Shown here: piece after piece, positions 22,084-32,846 of the stretch
Layout of the letters: every line of letters begins with the position of its first letter
Position numbering within the stretch: the stretch's first letter is position 1
Assembly: GCA_922989275.2 (NCBI GenBank)
Contig: OV277859.1
Span: 36,809,501-36,873,500, forward strand
Length of the DNA: 64,000 bases
Reading direction: 5' to 3'
Origin: Gari tellinella
Lineage: Eukaryota; Mollusca; Bivalvia; Cardiida; Psammobiidae
Translations under genes and position numbers: made by a program
The notes under the pieces: model-generated
Database searches by the model: none
What the model saw: only the letters and a program-made list of their open reading frames with translations
What the model was told of the DNA's origin: nothing

Positions 22084-22632
22084 TTAAAGGGACTCGCAAC
22101 CGGATGGTGTACTTGTCAAAATAAAATAAAATAAAATACTCAAATAAAAGCAAATTTGTGGCATTATTTGGCTTCTGACATTAAAAAAATATGACCAGTC
22201 CAAAAAAAGTCTCAAGAATCGTCACCGAATCTTAGATTTTTAGATATTTTCCATCGTTTTTCTATACCGACTAGTAGACGGTATAGTTGTTGTTGTTGCT
22301 TCTCTACACGGGCTCAGACATAAACACGAGCCGAATTACGAAGTTGTATGCACTTTCGATCGCTACACATTGAAATACGTTAAATCGATCCGAGATAAAC
22401 GGATAGTTCCGTGGTCCATTGGTCTAAGCGGTTTCCCCTAGTTTGCCTTCTGTCCGCCAATGCCGGGCCCCGGGTTCGAATCCCACCAGAGACCAATTTT
22501 TTTTTTATTGAAATACATTTTTTTAAACAGAATTTCTTATCCTAAACTAATTCTTTACCATTTATATAAGCGTTTGACACATATTTACAAATTACTATTT
22601 TTAATGCACCATCTGGTTGCGAGTCGCTTTAA
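22084..22632 (+). mobile_element. Family P element carrying a tRNA-like unit, copy 1
   Basis: TTAA at 22084-22087 and 22629-22632. Ends AGGGACTCGCAACCGGATGG and CCATCTGGTTGCGAGTCGCT are inverted. 549 bp. An inner hairpin CTATACCG/CGGTATAG lies around 22262-22286, then the tRNA-like unit. Inserted in an A element. No protein frame. Confidence 0.88.
22405..22495 (+). tRNA. tRNA-like Pol III unit (Leu/Ser-like), probably not a functional tRNA
   Basis: A-box-like GTGGTCCATTGGTCTAAGCG at 22411-22430 and exact B box GGTTCGAATCC at 22473-22483, about 50 nt apart. GGTTCGAATCCCACC resembles class II (Leu-type) tRNAs from memory. A run of T starts within a few bases of the end, as in a Pol III terminator. 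Acceptor and T stems pair poorly, so a tRNA-derived promoter or SINE head is likelier than a tRNA gene. Confidence 0.45.
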
Positions 22633-22655
22633 ATAATAACGTCTTCTCCGCTGTA

Positions 22656-23218
22656 AGGGGTCTGATTGGTAAGCTACGGGTAAAGAATAAATACAATACT
22701 TCCTTCCAAACAGATAACCCTTTATGCATCTTTACTTTGATTGTTTAATTTAAGCTCTTTTTTTAATGCATCGTTTAGTTGAGAAGATGTCATTGCAAAC
22801 CAAACGCAAATGAAAGTAGTAATATGTACAAAAAGTACAAATAAGTCTAACCATTTATATAATGTTGAGTGGTAACCAGTTTGTAGCCAAATCAGACGCT
22901 GGGTCATTCTACCTTATCTTTTAACTTTGAAACGACATTGAAGACAACAGAATTGAAGCAGACGACAGTGAAACGGTGAAGGGGTAAACTTCTCACGAAA
23001 CATTTGGCAGTGAAAGAGTTAAAGCCGCATTGTGGTTTTGAGAAACCTGCATAAAACGGTTGTTTGGGGTCCCATTTGAACTACGTGGGACGTGATTCTT
23101 TCACAAAAATCGGTTTTATCTAAGAAATTCGCTTTTTAAATTTTATTTATAATATTTTGGTGCTGCACAAATTAAAGAGCCTCCCTTGTGAATGGAAAGA
23201 AGGACAACTCTGTAAATA
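22656..23218. other. Relics of A and E, no gene
   Basis: A-like GCAAACCAAACGCAAATGAA near 22793 and a core 1 arm at 22868-22900 (GTAACCAGTTTGTAGCC). 22940-23022 resembles an E right half (CAGACGACAGTGAAACGG, ending AAAGAGTTAA). Confidence 0.5.
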
Positions 23219-23417
23219 CAGGGCTCCAGATAACGGAAGCATTTCGAAAACTAAAATCTTTATTTCTGCTTTTAAACCCAATGGTGTCATACTCATTAAA
23301 ATGGTCTCGAAGAGACGGTTTAATCAGTAGTAACACCATAGCATATGGTGCTGAAATGAGTGAGAAAATGTTAGATTAGTTCAGATTACTCTCGCTTACA
23401 TCTATAGCTGGAGCACT
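23219..23417 (-). mobile_element. Family J hairpin element
   Basis: Left CAGGGCTCCAGATAACGG, right TAGCTGGAGCACTG. Near the centre, ATGGTCTCGAAGAGACGGTT with inverted CATACTCATTAA / TTAATCAGTAGT arms. Opposite orientation to the better copy at 63778. Confidence 0.65.
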
Positions 23418-23430
23418 GGAAATGACCCTG

Positions 23431-23641
23431 TTAACCCTTATTCTGCTGCACAGACGTCTGCTTTGACATTGTCGTCTGCAAAATGTGTTCAGTTTAGATT
23501 TATGCATTGTTTTAATTAAATAACCTTAAGACGAGTGTCAAACAGTTTGGATCCAGATGAGACGCCGCGTTACGCGGCGTCTTTTTAGATTCAAATAGTT
23601 TGCAAACTCCTAAAAGTTACGACCAGTAGGCACAGGGTTAA
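23431..23641. mobile_element. Family E/E2-type MITE
   Basis: TTAACCCTTATTCTGCTGC to GGCACAGGGTTAA. Core 1 at 23539-23602: CAAACAGTTTGGATCCAGAT with apex GCCGCGTTACGCGGC; the right arm has a short deletion (CTTTTTAGATTC). Confidence 0.75.
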
Positions 23642-23752
23642 ACACTATGAGATCCAATAACAACATGTACATACTTATTAACTAGGGGTAAACGATAAAA
23701 TAAACTACGGAGAATCTATACCTTGAGCTTGCTGAAAATGACTGTTTCAGCC

Positions 23753-24692
23753 TTGTCCGCTCTCTAACTCAAACACTTCTTTTTGGATCTTCACCAAACT
23801 TGTAACAAATGTTTATTAGTATAGAATCTAGGTCAGGTTCAATAACTAGCAAAATCGCATAAGGCACGTCTTAGTTATTATCCTTGAATAATTAAAAAAT
23901 GAAATTTTTAGTCATTCAAGGGCAATAACTCCAACATGCCTTGTGCGAGTTTGGTAGTTAAGATGACTGACCTAGATTTTATATTAATAAACATTTTCAA
24001 CAAGTTTGGTGAATATCTGACATAAACTGTATGTGTTAGAAAGCAAAAAATGCTGAAACATTCATTTTTAATACTTAAAGGGCCAAACTCAGACATGCCA
24101 CATGCGATTTTTGTAATAATCAAACTAGACCTAAATCTTATATAATTAAATATTTTCAGCAAGTTTAGTGAATATCCGATAAAAACTGTGTGTGTTAGGG
24201 TGCAAAAATGACTGAAATAGTCATTTTTTATTAATAAAAAGGCAATAACTCAAATATACCTTATGCGATTTTAGTAGTAATCATACTAAACCTTGATTTT
24301 ATATCAATGAACTTTTGCAGCAAGTTTGGTGAAGATCCAATAAAACGTATTTGTGTTAGAGAGCAAAACTTGCTGAAAACAGTCATTTTTAATACATAAA
24401 GGGCCAAAACTCAGATATGCCACATGCGATTTTAGTAATAATCAAACTGTACCTAAATTTTATATGAATAAATATTTTCAGCATGTTTGGTGAATATCCG
24501 ATAAAAGCTGTTTGTTTTAGAGTGCAAAAATGACTGAAAAAGTCATTTTTTATTAATTAACAGGCAATAACTCAAAAATACCTTATGCGATTTTTGTAGT
24601 AATCGAACTAAACCTTAATTTTATATCAATGAACATTTTCAGCAAGTTTGTGAAAGATCGGATAAAAATTAGTTGAGTTAGAGAGCGGACAA
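23753..24692. repeat. 940-bp array of 160-bp units with inverted ends
   Basis: Perfect 19-bp inverted ends: TTGTCCGCTCTCTAACTCA at 23753 and its complement at 24674-24692. Inside, units start near 23920, 24082, 24239, 24402 and 24561 and alternate between GGCAATAACTC and GGCCAAAACTC types, giving a dimeric period near 320 bp. The leftmost unit is inverted. GACTGACTGATGGATAGACG follows. Units end with a GAAAATATTCACTA-like inverted motif. Confidence 0.85.
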
Positions 24693-25024
24693 AAAAGTGT
24701 GATAGTCTAACTGACTGATGGATAGACGGGCGGATATAGAAACGGTTGCCCCCAGTGAAGTTGTATTCGGCTGTATCACGTGATACTAAGCCGTGTGGAA
24801 ATGTTTATGTCAGACGTTCTCTTTTCGGTTTGTTATGATTTTAAATCGCCCTTTTTGGTGATTTAGGTCCGTCTTCATCATTTCATAGATCAGTTTGGCC
24901 CATAAGAATGTTCAAACATTATTATTAACCGTTATCGTATTTCAGGCATTGAGAAAAGGTCTGAAAACACAATGGGACTTTAAACAATCCATCCAATGCT
25001 TATTCCAAGTACAATGGTTATGGA
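24693..25024. other. Unassigned stretch
   Basis: Nothing recognised apart from a short GGATAGACGGGCGG word at the left edge. Confidence 0.4.
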
Positions 25025-25083
25025 AAACTGTTTTGATCCAGGTCAGACGCAGCATCCGATTAAAATCCAAACTGTATGACACT
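25025..25083. repeat. Core 1 hairpin relic, inner stem lost
   Basis: AAAACTGTTTTGATCCAGGT then CAGACGCAGCATCCGAT then AATCCAAACTGTATG. Confidence 0.5.
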
Positions 25084-25106
25084 CGTTTCAATATATTTAA
25101 AATCGG

Positions 25107-25348
25107 TTAACCTTTTCAACCCTACAGCCCTCTGTAGAGATTACTGATTATATATGCGAACAGTGAAGACCCTGATCAGAGGGCTTCTATAGGAGCCTTC
25201 TGATCAGGGTTTGCACTGGTTGTTATTTTCATTGCTTTTTGTTGTCATACCAAAAATGCAACAATAGACTGATTCAAAATGCCTGAAGTAGAAGAGTTCA
25301 AAAGGATTATAAATACCCACAAGAGATTTTTAGGGTTGAAAGCAGTAA
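25107..25348. mobile_element. Family F MITE
   Basis: TTAACCTTTTCAACCCTACA at the left; right end TAGGGTTGAAAGCAGTAA has lost one base of TTAA. F-type core 1 hairpin 25156-25222 with GATCAGAGGGCTTCTATAGG. Confidence 0.8.
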
Positions 25349-25661
25349 ACTATAAATAAAAAAGTTAATGTGCATTCATTTAGGGTGGGCGTAGGTACAT
25401 CATCATTAGACAGGGAAAATGATGCACGAGAAAAAAGCAACACATTTACTCATCTGTTTTGGATAAAGGTTGGAAAACATGACTGGAAAATAACTCAATT
25501 AGCTCAGGAGCCCTGCCACATCGTTAGCTAAGCCATTCCACTGCTAAATTCAACCGTTTGATTTTACCCTTTCATGGTCCAAGCTATTTGAAAGTCGAAT
25601 TTTGTCTCTTACGGTAGTGAATTTCTATTCCTGTCACTGTTACAGGCGACTTACCGATTGG
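25349..25661. other. Unassigned stretch
   Basis: No supported feature. Confidence 0.4.
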
Positions 25662-25755
25662 TTCCTCGAGACGGTTCTAAAAAGGAGTCACACCTAAGTG
25701 TTTTCCGCAGACATAAAGGTTTTAGATTTTGAAATGCTCCCATTATTTGAAGCTC
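25662..25755. mobile_element. Family J half element
   Basis: TCGAGACGGTTCTAAAAAGG at the apex side and TTTTAGATTTTGAAATGCTC at the outer side match the right half of J at 63778. The left arm is absent. Confidence 0.5.
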
Positions 25756-25867
25756 AACTTTGGTGATGTTTTTTGAAAGAATACGGAGATAAGCCATGTC
25801 CGAGAATTTCTTCAGAGGACATAATTATTTTACTGATGAAAATTATGTGATGATAGTTTGATGATGT

Positions 25868-26101
25868 GATACCCATTACCCCATGGCATGTTTCTAATTT
25901 TGGAGACAGGAAAACACTTAATACAGGTTGAAAGTCAAGCAGTCTTAAAGCACATTCTGCTTTCATTTTAGCCTTTTTTAAGCTAGTACGATCTAGAAAA
26001 TATATCTTTAGTGCATATTCATGACTTTTAAAATTACTATTTTCTTCAGTTGATCGCTAAACCAAAGGCGTACAAAGGCATATCTAATGGATAATGGGTT
26101 A
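25868..26101 (-). mobile_element. Family D MITE, ends eroded
   Basis: CCCATTACCCCATGGCATGT at the left and CTAATGGATAATGGGTTA at the right. Core 2 at 25917-25982 is imperfect (CTTAATACAGGTTGAAAGTC; GCACATTCTGCTTTC). Confidence 0.7.
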
Positions 26102-26198
26102 TGCATAACAGACTTCATCTTTATTAATTGATAATACTTTCGGTTGAACCACAAACTTGATTTCAACCCTTTCGGTCGCATAGGCGTCTTAAATCGAC

Positions 26199-26255
26199 AT
26201 TGCAAACAATTTGGATACAGATCAAAGACGCATACCGCGGTGTTTCTGACTTGAA
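26199..26255. repeat. Core 1 hairpin relic
   Basis: GCAAACAATTTGGATACAGA then GACGCATACCGCGGTG; right arm decayed; GTCAGACGATATTTT follows as in E2. Confidence 0.45.
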
Positions 26256-26462
26256 TTTGTCAGACGATATTTTTCTGCAAAAAATGCTAAAAGAGGCAAT
26301 TAAAATTTGGAGGTAAATGTTTTAAAATGAAAGTATGTGTAGTTCCTTAATTATTTGATAGCAAAATATAGAATATACAATACATGTAACCAACTATTTG
26401 ATAAGTGCAACAATGGTCAAAGTATCATACATGTAACATGTTCCGTTAAATACAGACATAAA

Positions 26463-26620
26463 ACAGTGAAGAGGACATTATTCTTTCCCGTTTTAACGCA
26501 AACGAAACTTAAACGCAATTCAATGAAATGTAGAAAAGCACAATATTCAAAACAAATCTTAGCGTATTATTTTACTTTGAGTAACAAACAGTCTCAGCGC
26601 TATTAAATCAAATGTAACAG
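26463..26620 (-). mobile_element. Family A left-end relic
   Basis: ACAGTGAAGAGGACATTATT then CTTTCCCGTTTTAACGCAAA and AAACGCAATTCAATGAAATG. Core and right end not found. Confidence 0.5.
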
Positions 26621-27288
26621 AGAATTTATCTCGCTTTCACCTCTCAATCTAAACTATTACACATTTGAATAATTACCAGGTTCTACTTATTTTGTAGATT
26701 TGTTACAAGACAATAGTTTAAATTTAAACAAAAAGTACTGATTCTGATCAGAGGGCTTCTGAATATTAAAATTCGGCGACTGATCATTTGCATCACAGAT
26801 TTAACTGAGTCATCAATATTTATTGTTTTAAAAGTCGCCGTTTTGGTAATCTGTTGTATTGCGATTGCGTTTAGTTGTATACAAACTGGCAACTCTATTT
26901 CCAACTGTAAGCGTTTCAAACCAATTTCCTAGGTAAATGTGATAGAGCATACTTTGGGTTACCTATACCTATAGGGCAACATCGTTCTCTGCATGCAGTG
27001 TTTAGTTTAGACCGGTGAGTAGACCGTTAATTCCGATTTCTAATAAACAAACTTAGTGCGGAACCTTTGTTTTAGCCTTGAGCGAATCTTGTTTTTTTAA
27101 TCATGCTCCATTATCGCAGGCTTTAAAATTATTGTCCGCAAACTAGGTCTTAGTTAGCAGTTACAATGTGTTAGTCATGTTGTTCAACTCATTTTTTATC
27201 CTGATTAGACGTTGATATACCCAATGTCTGATCTAGATCCAAAGTATTTGCAAAACCAATCCAGACAGTATTACGCCGGGTAAGATAT
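26621..27288. other. Unassigned; core fragments only
   Basis: Half F-type core at 26731-26762 (TGATTCTGATCAGAGGGCTT) and a core 1 right arm at 27218-27252 (ATGTCTGATCTAGATCC). Confidence 0.4.
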
Positions 27289-27460
27289 ACACATTACCAG
27301 TTGACAGCGCGATACAGAGTGATGTATTTAGCTCGAGACGTTTTTGGCGGAAATAGCCGATCTGACGAGCGCCTTGGCGCGAGTCTGGTCGGTTGTTTCC
27401 GCCAAAAACGTCGAGAGCTAAATGCAACACTCTGTTGCGCACTGCCAACTGGTGATGTGT
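27289..27460. repeat. 172-nt long palindrome, GC-rich stem
   Basis: Arms 27289-27353 and 27396-27460 (65 nt each) pair with about 10 mismatches; the best block is CGTTTTTGGCGGAAA and its complement TTTCCGCCAAAAACG. The spacer is itself self-complementary (GACGAGCGCC/TTGGCGCGAGTC). More GC-rich than the surroundings; unrelated to cores 1 and 2. Opposite-strand open frames here are mirror images. Confidence 0.85.
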
Positions 27461-28200
27461 TTATTATATGCCTTGAATACAAACCAGAAACAACTAAATA
27501 GTTTAAATCATTTTATATCCAAAATTTATTAGTTATTTGAAGCAGAACAAGATTTTTTGTATGTCACAAAGAATAACGCGGCACTCGTACATGTACGTAA
27601 ATGACGTCACGTCAAATCGAAAGCGAGGTCAGAGTAAATACAAAGTGGCTGATACAAGGTGGCTGATACAGACTCTTGTATTTTACTCTGCAAATACACG
27701 CGGAAACGCTCGATATCACTCGAAGGCATATAATAATTAATCGGTATCAATACTTTACGTGCTGAATTTTTTACATGAACTAAATATGCTTTTTGGAAAC
27801 AGAAAAAAATATATGAGAAAACCAAACGAAGTAAGTCAAACAGCGCAGACTTTCATAGAACTCTTTAGGGAGCCCTCTTAAGAGGGGTTTACACTGTTTG
27901 CACAATATACAAATATACTTGTTTCCCGCAGAGAAAGGATAACATTTGCAACCCTGACTTTATCCACGATCTCAGTTGATTCTAAGCCAAGACGCCATGT
28001 TCCAAAATTATCTCAAGACAGTTATTAGATTCTGTTTCATGTCAACATATGCGTTCAATGGTTAAGGTACAGTGTAACCTAGAAAAACTGGAATCTTCGA
28101 ACCGGATGTCTCCGAAAACCGGAAATTCTTCTAGTTCACAAATATTTTAATTGCTCACAGAACTAAACAGGACTCAGAAAACAAATATGGCAAAAAACCC
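27461..28200. other. No gene; direct repeat and F core
   Basis: A direct duplication GTGGCTGATACA at about 27646 and 27661, and an F-type core 1 relic at 27836-27903 (CAAACAGCGCAGACTTTC ... GGTTTACACTGTTTG). Confidence 0.5.
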
Positions 28201-28290
28201 AACAGTTTAATGCAGGACAACAGTAACTGAAAAGGCCCTTTAAATAACTATCTGCGTTACTGCTGTTTTGCATTTAACTGTCACCTGTCT
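28201..28290. repeat. Core 2 (T-like) hairpin relic
   Basis: AACAGTTTAATGCAGGACAA ... ACTGCTGTTTTGCATTTAAC; TACAGTGTAACCTAGAAAAA at 28072 may be its left terminus. Confidence 0.5.
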
Positions 28291-28308
28291 TGAGCAAATG
28301 CACCACTT

Positions 28309-28552
28309 TTAACCCTTTCACTCTCAATGACGCCATAAAGCGCGTTTGCAAACAGTTTTGGTCCTGATCAGACGCCGCGTAACACGGCGTCTGACCAGAA
28401 CCCAACTGTTTGACACTCTTATCAATATCTTTTAAGTCATACAACCTTAACTTTAACTTTGAAACGTGTCTTGCAGAACACTACTGAAACAGACGACAAT
28501 AAAGCGGTAAAGGGGTAAAAATCTCCGAAAAATTTGATCATGAAAGGGTTAC
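28309..28552. mobile_element. Family E MITE
   Basis: TTAACCCTTTCACTCTCAAT at the left; right end ATGAAAGGGTTAC has one change from TTAA. Core 1 hairpin 28349-28412 (CAAACAGTTTTGGTCCTGAT; apex GCCGCGTAACACGGC). CAGACGACAATAAAG inside. Confidence 0.83.
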
Positions 28553-28877
28553 ATAGCTGCTTAACCTTCTTAACCGGAAATCTCCCCGAACAAGATCCGG
28601 TAGGGTTCAATTCCAGAGTGTTATCTACGTAATGTAGGAATCAGTGGACATTGTGAACTAAGGTATAAACCTTTAAGGGAGCTATCTGGCCACGTTGGTA
28701 ATAAATGACAAACTTGCATTTTGTATATTTGTGAAATATCTTACTGTAATTTATCATAATTACAGATCCCGCTGGTAATGCAGTCAAGTTACATTTTTGT
28801 TGGTTTTAAAGTATGGTAGGAGCTTGAACAGGGTGAAACAATACACACACTCTATGTGTTGGTGTTTGCACTGAATT

Positions 28878-29061
28878 TACAGCGGAGAAAATGTTATTCG
28901 TTCCAGTTTAAACCTTTTTTTTATAATTCTGCCTATTATGTGACTCAAAAGTGGCTAATAGTTTGGAGCCTGATCAGACTGGTTCGAAACTGTTTGCAAT
29001 GAAAATAATATTTTTAGCGTGAACGCGTTTATTTAGAAAGATTAACGTCTTCTCTGCTTTA
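28878..29061 (-). mobile_element. Family A MITE with collapsed hairpin
   Basis: TACAGCGGAGAAAATGTTAT at the left, TTAACGTCTTCTCTGC at the right. Core 1 reduced to outer arms at 28954-28999 (TTTGGAGCCTGATCAGACTG then GTTCGAAACTG): the GC-rich apex and one inner arm are gone. Confidence 0.75.
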
Positions 29062-29307
29062 CATATTGATCCCTGCAACTTCAAATGAACAACTTCAGAT
29101 TCTAGTTAAGCCTTGATCGTGAATGTTTTTTATGCTCTGAATACCCTAATCAGTATAATTATGACCTCTGATCTGAATCTACGCTGTTGCGCATGGCAAT
29201 TGTGCTCTCCACAGATACATTGTTTGAAAAGGACACGTGTATGCGTCACTAGGGATTAAATAGCTAACGTCGAAAATACAGCTTCCTTTTGGTTCTTGTA
29301 ATAACCA

Positions 29308-29525
29308 GGGGTCCGTTTCATAAAACTTCATACGACAAATGTTGTCTAAAGTCAGATTATAAAAGTCGTATTTTTTATTTATTTCTCCATCTAATCCTGT
29401 CTTGTGACATCTCTTTTGAATCGTCTTTTCCTGACAGTATTCGATAGAAAATTTAGAAATTAAATGTATCTTTAAAGTTTTGACTTACGACCGTTTTGTC
29501 GTACGAAGTTTTATGAAACGGGCCC
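29308..29525. mobile_element. Family H palindromic element
   Basis: GGGGTCCGTTTCATAAAACT and AGTTTTATGAAACGGGCCC are inverted ends; TACGACAAATG and its partner lie just inside; central GTGACATCTCTTTTGAATCG. Confidence 0.8.
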
Positions 29526-29947
29526 AAGAAATTCGGGTTGTTTTTTGGAGCTTCTTCTAATGAGAACGTATGCTATGAAAATTGCTTGTTGGTTTTGTTG
29601 ACTTTTTTTCAAATAGCTCGAAAGTGCGCAAAAGTCACATTTTTTAATCAGATATTTCTCCGGATGTTTATATTTATGAAGTTTGGCATCCTTTCTACGT
29701 GCATTCTTGCCCTGTTTTCTTGTTCTTAATTAACTGAACTATTAGTTACAAAGTCTTATCAGTGTCTACGAGTATCTTCTTTAACAAGCTCCGGTATCTT
29801 TCGACGTTATCGAAATGCACTTGAAATGAGCCCCGTTCAATTTTACCTGCCTAGTCAATGCAGACATCACGAGATAAGTTAGATTTCATTAGCAAATCTC
29901 AACACTTTTACGAACTACAGTATCACATATGTTAACCCCATGAACCA
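29526..29947. other. Unassigned stretch
   Basis: A 63-codon plus-strand frame (29538-29729) is hydrophobic but has no start context, partner exon or domain that I recognise. Confidence 0.35.
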
Positions 29948-30165
29948 TTAACCAATTCGTGCCTAGCGTCTTATAAAAGGGACATATACAAACAATGTAG
30001 ACTCTGATCAGACGCCGCATTATGCGGCATCTGATCAGAGTCTACACCTTTTGATGCTAGGAATTTCAATATAAAACAAAACGAAAATGTAAAAATTAGA
30101 CTAGGTACTCCATTTGAAGAAAATGGACTTATCCAATATTCTAGGATGGAAGAACCCATTCGGCG
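29948..30165 (-). mobile_element. Family C MITE, right end eroded
   Basis: TTAACCAATTCGTGCC at the left. Core 1 hairpin 29989-30053 (CAAACAATGTAGACTCTGAT; apex GCCGCATTATGCGGC), then AATTTCAATATAAAACAAAA. Right terminus decayed after GAACCCATTCG. Confidence 0.75.
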
Positions 30166-30430
30166 TGTTGTTCTGCACTTTGGTGCACATGTTTCGCAGA
30201 TTGGTTAAGACAAAACATTACAATCATGTACCCGTAAACAGTTCACTTGTCTTACAAGAGCTTCTCATCAAAGTAAAAAATGCTGTCCTTTTGCAATATA
30301 GTAAAAAGCAACCCCAGGTTAAACTTAGCACGACAGCATATTTAAAATTGGAATTGTCAATTTGAAGTTTGAGCGGTCAATGGGTGAAGAATTACAGTCA
30401 ACCTCTTACATTAGAGATGGAGAAGAAGTG

Positions 30431-30579
30431 ACATTAACCCCCCTCTATTTCTACCACTAAACCGAAGGCTCATTGATTTCTTAAAAGAGCAGGTGATAAA
30501 TTAAAGCAAGGTGACAGTAAAACAGAAAACTCCTAATAATGACACAATTTAATGGTCGTTATATAGTGGTTTTACTGTA
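30431..30579. mobile_element. Family B MITE lacking one hairpin arm
   Basis: CCCCTCTATTTCTACCACTA at the left, AGTGGTTTTACTGTA at the right. Left core 2 arm present (AAGCAAGGTGACAGTAAAAC), then AACTCCTAATAATGACAC: the whole right arm is missing. Confidence 0.7.
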
Positions 30580-30914
30580 TTATGTTCCGTTTGAACCAAA
30601 CAAGTAAAACAATTATTTCCGAACTTTCAGCATGATTTTCTACCTGCAGTGAGTAGTCAGCATCAATGAGATATTTCCGTAATTTATCTAGTAGTTATAA
30701 AGTCAGGTTTGACTGGAATTTAATCAAAGACAACAATTATCTGCACAGATAGTCACAACATGGACGCCTGTTTTTGACAGACTTTAAACGATTATCATAC
30801 TGCTGTCTTTCATTAGATCATACAAAACACATTGTATCAATGACTTTCTCTTTCAATAACTTTTGTAAGAAGTTGATATGATAGAAAATGATCAAAGAGC
30901 AATATGACTTAAAT
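30580..30914. other. Unassigned stretch
   Basis: No supported feature. Confidence 0.4.
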
Positions 30915-31123
30915 TTAACTTTTATCATGCTGATTTGTCGTCTGCATCAAACATATCATCTGCTAAAAATAAAATTTTTTCATGATTTTGAAACAGAAGG
31001 AAAGTTGATTGCGAGTGACAAACTGTTTGAATCCAGATCAGACGCCGCGTTACGCGGCGTCTGATCTAGATTCAAACGGTTTGCAAATGTTAGACAAGTC
31101 GCGCATATCATGATAAGGGTTAA
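30915..31123 (-). mobile_element. Family E2 MITE
   Basis: TTAACTTTTATCATGCTG to CATATCATGATAAGGGTTAA, TTAA at both edges, reverse of the copy at 21433. Core 1 hairpin 31019-31083 (CAAACTGTTTGAATCCAGAT; apex GCCGCGTTACGCGGC). TTTGTCGTCTGCATC inside. Confidence 0.87.
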
Positions 31124-31369
31124 GGAAATGCAATAATATTATATAAGTGCTATCCTTTACCCAGGAAACATGTCTTGTAATGTGAGACCTGATAAAGATT
31201 AGACATGGATGAAAGTAGACTTGGACTTATATAGCTCGAGTACGCTTAAAACTACCCAAATTTTATACCCACAGTTGAACGCCAAGAACTCTAGATCGGC
31301 TTAGTCGAATATACTCGTTTCTCGACGTCAAAATGGGACAAACCCACGGTTTTAACTTTAGAATACTGA

Positions 31370-31589
31370 GGTCCGTCTTACGAAACGTCTTAAGACAAAT
31401 ATTGCCGTAAGTCAGATTCTAAAATTCTCTATTATTATCTATTTCGCCATCTTATCTGCTTTGCGACACCATTTGGAAACATCTTGAAAAGACTATTCTA
31501 AAGTGATATCACAAGACTGGATGAGATGGAGAAATCAGAAATAAGATATACCTTAAAGGTTTAATTTACGTCGTCCGTTTTGTAAGAAA
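31370..31589. mobile_element. Family H element, right end decayed
   Basis: GAGGTCCGTCTTACGAAACG at the left, TTTTGTAAGAAAC at the right; central TGATATCACAAGACTGGATG. Confidence 0.65.
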
Positions 31590-31683
31590 CAATTTAGGAA
31601 TATGTAAGTCTGTTACTTTTGTTGCCTACAACGCTCATTTGATTACATCAATTTCGATATGTCCTAGCTTACATAGGAATATG

Positions 31684-31775
31684 CGTTATTCTTTCTCAAT
31701 AAGGGCGTTTATGCCAAAATGCCTAATTTCGGATAACCTGACTTTTCGTTTTCTTTAAATGGTAAAGAATAACGT
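31684..31775 (+). mobile_element. Family A remnant with the centre deleted
   Basis: CGTTATTCTTTCTCAATAAG at one end and GGTAAAGAATAACG at the other face each other across about 60 bp. Hairpin and most of the interior are absent. Confidence 0.55.
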
Positions 31776-32522
31776 AATGTCTTTTGCAACAGGTAATCTG
31801 TCACAGCCTGCACTATTGTCCAATCATATTTGTGTTTTGGCAATCCATTACATGTTGCATTTTTGTCCGAAAATGTGCAAAACATATATATGCCAAAACA
31901 ACATAAAGAAACGAACGGGTCACACACGAATCCACAACGGTTACACAAGTTCGTATTGCGTAAGTTGAGCCCGCATACGAGACGTACGATATGTGTTGAT
32001 CTGAAACAACGATCAACTATTCGCCAAGAAACACAAAGGATGAAAGTGTGCCGTGTTTCTGACGCACGTAATACGCATCAAACATGCATATGACTTTCCT
32101 TATTTACCTTTTCTTTTTTTACATTATTTATAAAACCGAAAATAAGTTTTGAAATACTAGCCGCATATTGGCAGGTCGATTAGTGTGCAGGCTTTTGGTC
32201 ATCGTACGTTCTTATGGTCGTTTAAGGGGCTCGACATTTCATAATAAGACCTTGAGATACCCATGAGCGCAACAGTGCTTTTACCGTCAATTGCCCGTAG
32301 AATGGTCGCATGGCCGGTTATGAACAAGGCTTTAACCGAAATTCAAAAGAGTGTGAATGTACAGCCTTTTTAGTCAGCTAAATGCATAATAAAGTTAAAC
32401 ATAAAGTACACTGTAAACTATGAGCTTTTTGCATGACTGTTGTCCTAAATTACACAGAAAATGCGTATGAGACGTGTACACTTTTCAATGAAGACTCCAT
32501 GAGCAAACAGAACAAGGTCCAA
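31776..32522. other. Unassigned stretch, overlapping short frames
   Basis: Four open frames of 60-90 codons overlap on both strands at 31709-32093. No domain, no consistent frame, no splice context. Confidence 0.4.
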
Positions 32523-32620
32523 GGTTATAAAGCGTTTGAGCTGAATCTGAGTGTGTTCTCAAGCATTTGATTGATCAGATTTGACCAATCAAATGCTTGA
32601 TAACTACTCCAAACTCAACT
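32523..32620. mobile_element. Family O palindrome, partial
   Basis: TCAAGCATTTGATTGATCAG pairs with TTGACCAATCAAATGCTTGA at 32558-32601. GGTTATAAAGCGTTTGAGCT outside matches the O copy at 55676. Confidence 0.65.
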
Positions 32621-32846
32621 GAAAATGTTTGCAACGGACACAATTCTGTTGTGTGGGACAGTCTGTTTTCATTGTATAAATGTTATACTTGCCAAGCCAT
32701 CGATTACTCAGTCTTTAGCAGTAGTTAGTTGATGTTTATTGTTGCTGATAACCGTAGACACTTCATAGTAATGTTATGACAAGCGTCGCCAACAGTCATA
32801 ATGAAATGCCTATTAGTAATGCATATCTCAGAGGCTTACTATTCGT

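Larger units (their letters stand above)
21871..22655 (-). mobile_element. Family A relic interrupted by P
   Basis: Left interior TTTCTTTCCCGTTTAAACGA, core 1 remnant 22000-22050 (CAAACGGTTTGAAAC ... GGATCCACATTGTTTAC), then CACGCGTTTACTG. The sequence resumes after P as ATAATAACGTCTTCTCCGCT to GTA at 22655. Confidence 0.65.

Noticed and set aside
22405..22495. Functional tRNA gene
   Set aside because: B box and terminator are good, but acceptor and T stems pair poorly and all three copies lie inside the same transposon family; called tRNA-like instead.
27233..27501. Opposite-strand frames of 60-70 codons that look alike
   Set aside because: They are mirror images produced by the long palindrome.
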